This document shows positions 39,359 to 41,108 of a stretch of 41,108 nt of DNA, one piece after another. The notes under the pieces are model-generated. The model saw only the letters and a program-made list of their open reading frames with translations, was not told the DNA's origin and did no database searches. The translations under genes and the position numbers were made by a program. Numbering within the stretch: the stretch's first letter is position 1; each line of letters starts with the position of its first letter. Source of the stretch: an uncultured Eubacterium sp. (GTDB taxonomy: Bacteria; Bacillota; Clostridia; Lachnospirales; Lachnospiraceae); contig CAMWXD010000035.1 in the NCBI GenBank assembly GCA_947178105.1, positions 1-41,108 of the forward strand, read 5' to 3'.

Positions 39359-41108
39359 ATGAAAAATATGTTAAGTGTTCTTGCCAGGCGCAGCTTTCGA
39401 GCCAGCAGGATGCGAAACCTGATTGCGGCATTAGCGATTATGCTGACAACAATTCTGTTTACTACTGTTACCACAATCGGTATGGGAGCGGCAGAATCTA
39501 TAACTTTGACGATGCAGATGCTGAAAGGCAGCCGGTCAGACGGTGATTTCCACAATATGACTGCCGAGCAGTATGAGGCTTTGGAGGATGTCAGTTTTAT
39601 CCGGGAATATGGCCTGCGGATGCCGGTAGGTTTTCTTAGGAATACGGCCCGTCATAACATCGAGTTTGATGTGCTGGATTCTGTTCAGGCTGATTTGACT
39701 TTCTGTATGCCTGTCCACGGCAGTGTACCAAAAGCAGAAAACGAGATAGTTACCTCGGACGCGGCGCTTAGAGATTTGGGAGTGGAGCCGGAGGTGGGAG
39801 CTGTTGTTGCCATTGCCTTTACTGCTCATGGCAAGGAATACCAGATGGATATGGTTGTGTCCGGCTGGTTTGAAGCCACCAATGAGCAGATTAGTATGAT
39901 GTGGACGGGAACGGCGTTTCGGGACGCGCATCCCGATATTTTTGAGTACACCTATGACCAAGATGGGGATATGGCTGGCACCTATTATTCTGACTTTGTA
40001 GCTGTAAGCAAAATAGGGCTTAAAGAAAATCTGGACTCCTGTAATTTATCTGCAACAATCAATACAGTGACCAATCCTGTACTGGAGCCAACGGCGGTTC
40101 TGCTGGGTGCTGTTATAATCGCACTGTTTGTTCTTTGCGGATACTTATTGATTTACAATGTGTTTGACATTGCGGTGATGCAGGAGATCCGCCGTTACGG
40201 CCTATACCGCACTGTGGGTATGAGCAAGCGCCAGGTAAAGAAATTGTTAAACCGACAGGCGTTGTGGCTTTCCTGTGCTGGTATTCCCATAGGCCTGCTG
40301 ATTGGCTATTTTGTTGGAAAAATGACCTTGCCTTATACGATGAGTATTTTGTCTTCCAGCTATGAGAACGTGGCAATCAATGTAAATCCATCCCCGGTAA
40401 TCTTTGCGGGGGCCGCTGTACTGGCCGCTTTTACTGTATTACTGTCTATAAAGAAACCCATTCGTGCAGCAGCAAATATTCCGCCAATCGAAGCGTTTCG
40501 CTATGTGGAGGCAGCGACAGGCAAAAAAACGATGAAGAAAAGTACCGCTGGCGCCAGCCTGTTCCGGCTGTCGTGGTCTAATTTGGGACGTAATAAGCGC
40601 CGTTTTGCTTTTATCGTAGCTTCTTTGTCACTATGTGTTATCCTGCTGAACTGTATCGGGATTGCCGCCGACAGCGTGGACATAGAAAAGCAGGTATCCT
40701 ACAGCATCCGAACGGATTTCGTTGTAGTGAACGCAGTGAGTAAAAACATTCTGGAAGGGTTCACCCGGCGCGAGCACGGGCTGGGGCAGGAAGTGATCGA
40801 CGCCGTCAGCGCACAGCCGGGAGTAAACGGGGCTTCGGCCATTTATAAAAATACATTGGACGACAGTAATGTGACCTATGACTTTCCGATAGAATTTGAT
40901 TACACCGGCACTGACGAAGAGAGCGGCATCAACTATGCGGGCACTCATGATGGAATTGTCTTTAATCTGGGAGATGATGGACATGCGATCTGTAATGTGT
41001 ATGGCATGGAAGAAACAGCGCTTGCCCGTATGGATATTCAGGAAGGAGAAGCGGATGCGCACAGGCTTTATGGGAAGATGGCAAGCGGTGAAGGCGTACT
41101 GCTGGGGG
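39359..41108 (+). CDS. FtsX-family ABC transporter permease (3' end outside window)
   Basis: 583 codons with no stop before the edge. The start is ATG 39359 after GGAGGAGG. A first membrane helix (LIAALAIMLTTILFTTVTTI, about residues 19-38) is followed by an outer domain of about 190 residues. Three FtsX-domain helices (about 245-270, 300-325, 345-370) come next, with IRRYGLYRTVGMSKRQVKKL, the cytoplasmic segment that couples to the ATPase. A fifth helix (FIVASLSLCVILLNCIGIAA) then opens a second outer domain. This is the two-ectodomain MacB/YknZ-like layout. Export or protection against an envelope-active compound is likely. Confidence 0.92.
   Translation, partial: MKNMLSVLARRSFRASRMRNLIAALAIMLTTILFTTVTTIGMGAAESITLTMQMLKGSRSDGDFHNMTAEQYEALEDVSFIREYGLRMPVGFLRNTARHNIEFDVLDSVQADLTFCMPVHGSVPKAENEIVTSDAALRDLGVEPEVGAVVAIAFTAHGKEYQMDMVVSGWFEATNEQISMMWTGTAFRDAHPDIFEYTYDQDGDMAGTYYSDFVAVSKIGLKENLDSCNLSATINTVTNPVLEPTAVLLGAVIIALFVLCGYLLIYNVFDIAVMQEIRRYGLYRTVGMSKRQVKKLLNRQALWLSCAGIPIGLLIGYFVGKMTLPYTMSILSSSYENVAINVNPSPVIFAGAAVLAAFTVLLSIKKPIRAAANIPPIEAFRYVEAATGKKTMKKSTAGASLFRLSWSNLGRNKRRFAFIVASLSLCVILLNCIGIAADSVDIEKQVSYSIRTDFVVVNAVSKNILEGFTRREHGLGQEVIDAVSAQPGVNGASAIYKNTLDDSNVTYDFPIEFDYTGTDEESGINYAGTHDGIVFNLGDDGHAICNVYGMEETALARMDIQEGEADAHRLYGKMASGEGVLLG

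Overview
The window looks like a chromosomal segment of a low-to-mid GC Gram-positive Clostridia, most likely a Lachnospiraceae gut anaerobe. The grounds are a Gram-positive-type PolC, strong AGGAGG ribosome sites, the gene order ispG-polC and murE-priA-def-fmt-Zn peptidase-rsmB-rlmN-stp-prkC-rsgA-thiN, and the kinds of accessory genes present. I cannot name the genus. I saw no rRNA, tRNA, CRISPR array or intact insertion sequence.

Layout. (1) 1-2617 (+): the end of a cell-envelope glycan cluster, with the tail of an upstream gene, a methyltransferase whose frame is broken at a run of eight G, and a GT-C type membrane glycosyltransferase. (2) 2618-6272: a strong promoter in front of a truncated ORF, then a leftward operon tetR - flavoprotein - araC/GyrI-like with an apparently self-regulated promoter, then proX. 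(3) 6273-13518 (+): an accessory AAA-type ATPase abutting ispG and polC. (4) 13543-14592: a terminator, a small unknown gene, a decayed hicAB locus and a MITE-like hairpin. (5) 14764-20661 (+): pheA-ppx-ppk1-HAD hydrolase. (6) 20662-23240: accessory AT-rich DNA with a small leftward gene, three 33-bp tandem repeats in front of a DUF4143-type ATPase, and another small leftward gene. (7) 23255-36784 (+): the long housekeeping run murE-priA-def-fmt-Zn peptidase-(rsmB+rlmN fused)-stp-prkC-rsgA-thiN-Uma2. (8) 36820-41108 (+): response regulator, short sensor kinase, ABC ATPase and an FtsX-type permease that runs off the window.

How genes work together: murE feeds peptidoglycan synthesis, which PrkC (PASTA kinase) and Stp sense and tune. 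Def and Fmt handle formyl-methionine, and RsmB/RlmN/RsgA act on ribosomes. Ppx and Ppk1 make opposite reactions of the polyphosphate cycle from one operon. The final module is a two-component/ABC system of the kind used against envelope-active peptides.

Most notable: the single-ORF RsmB-RlmN fusion; low-complexity insertions in linkers of three core enzymes (PolC, Ppk1, RsmB), the one in Ppk1 being lysine-rich; a G8 tract that may phase-switch an envelope methyltransferase; and an 11-bp-period operator array before the ABC permease. I did not find a clearly new defence system.
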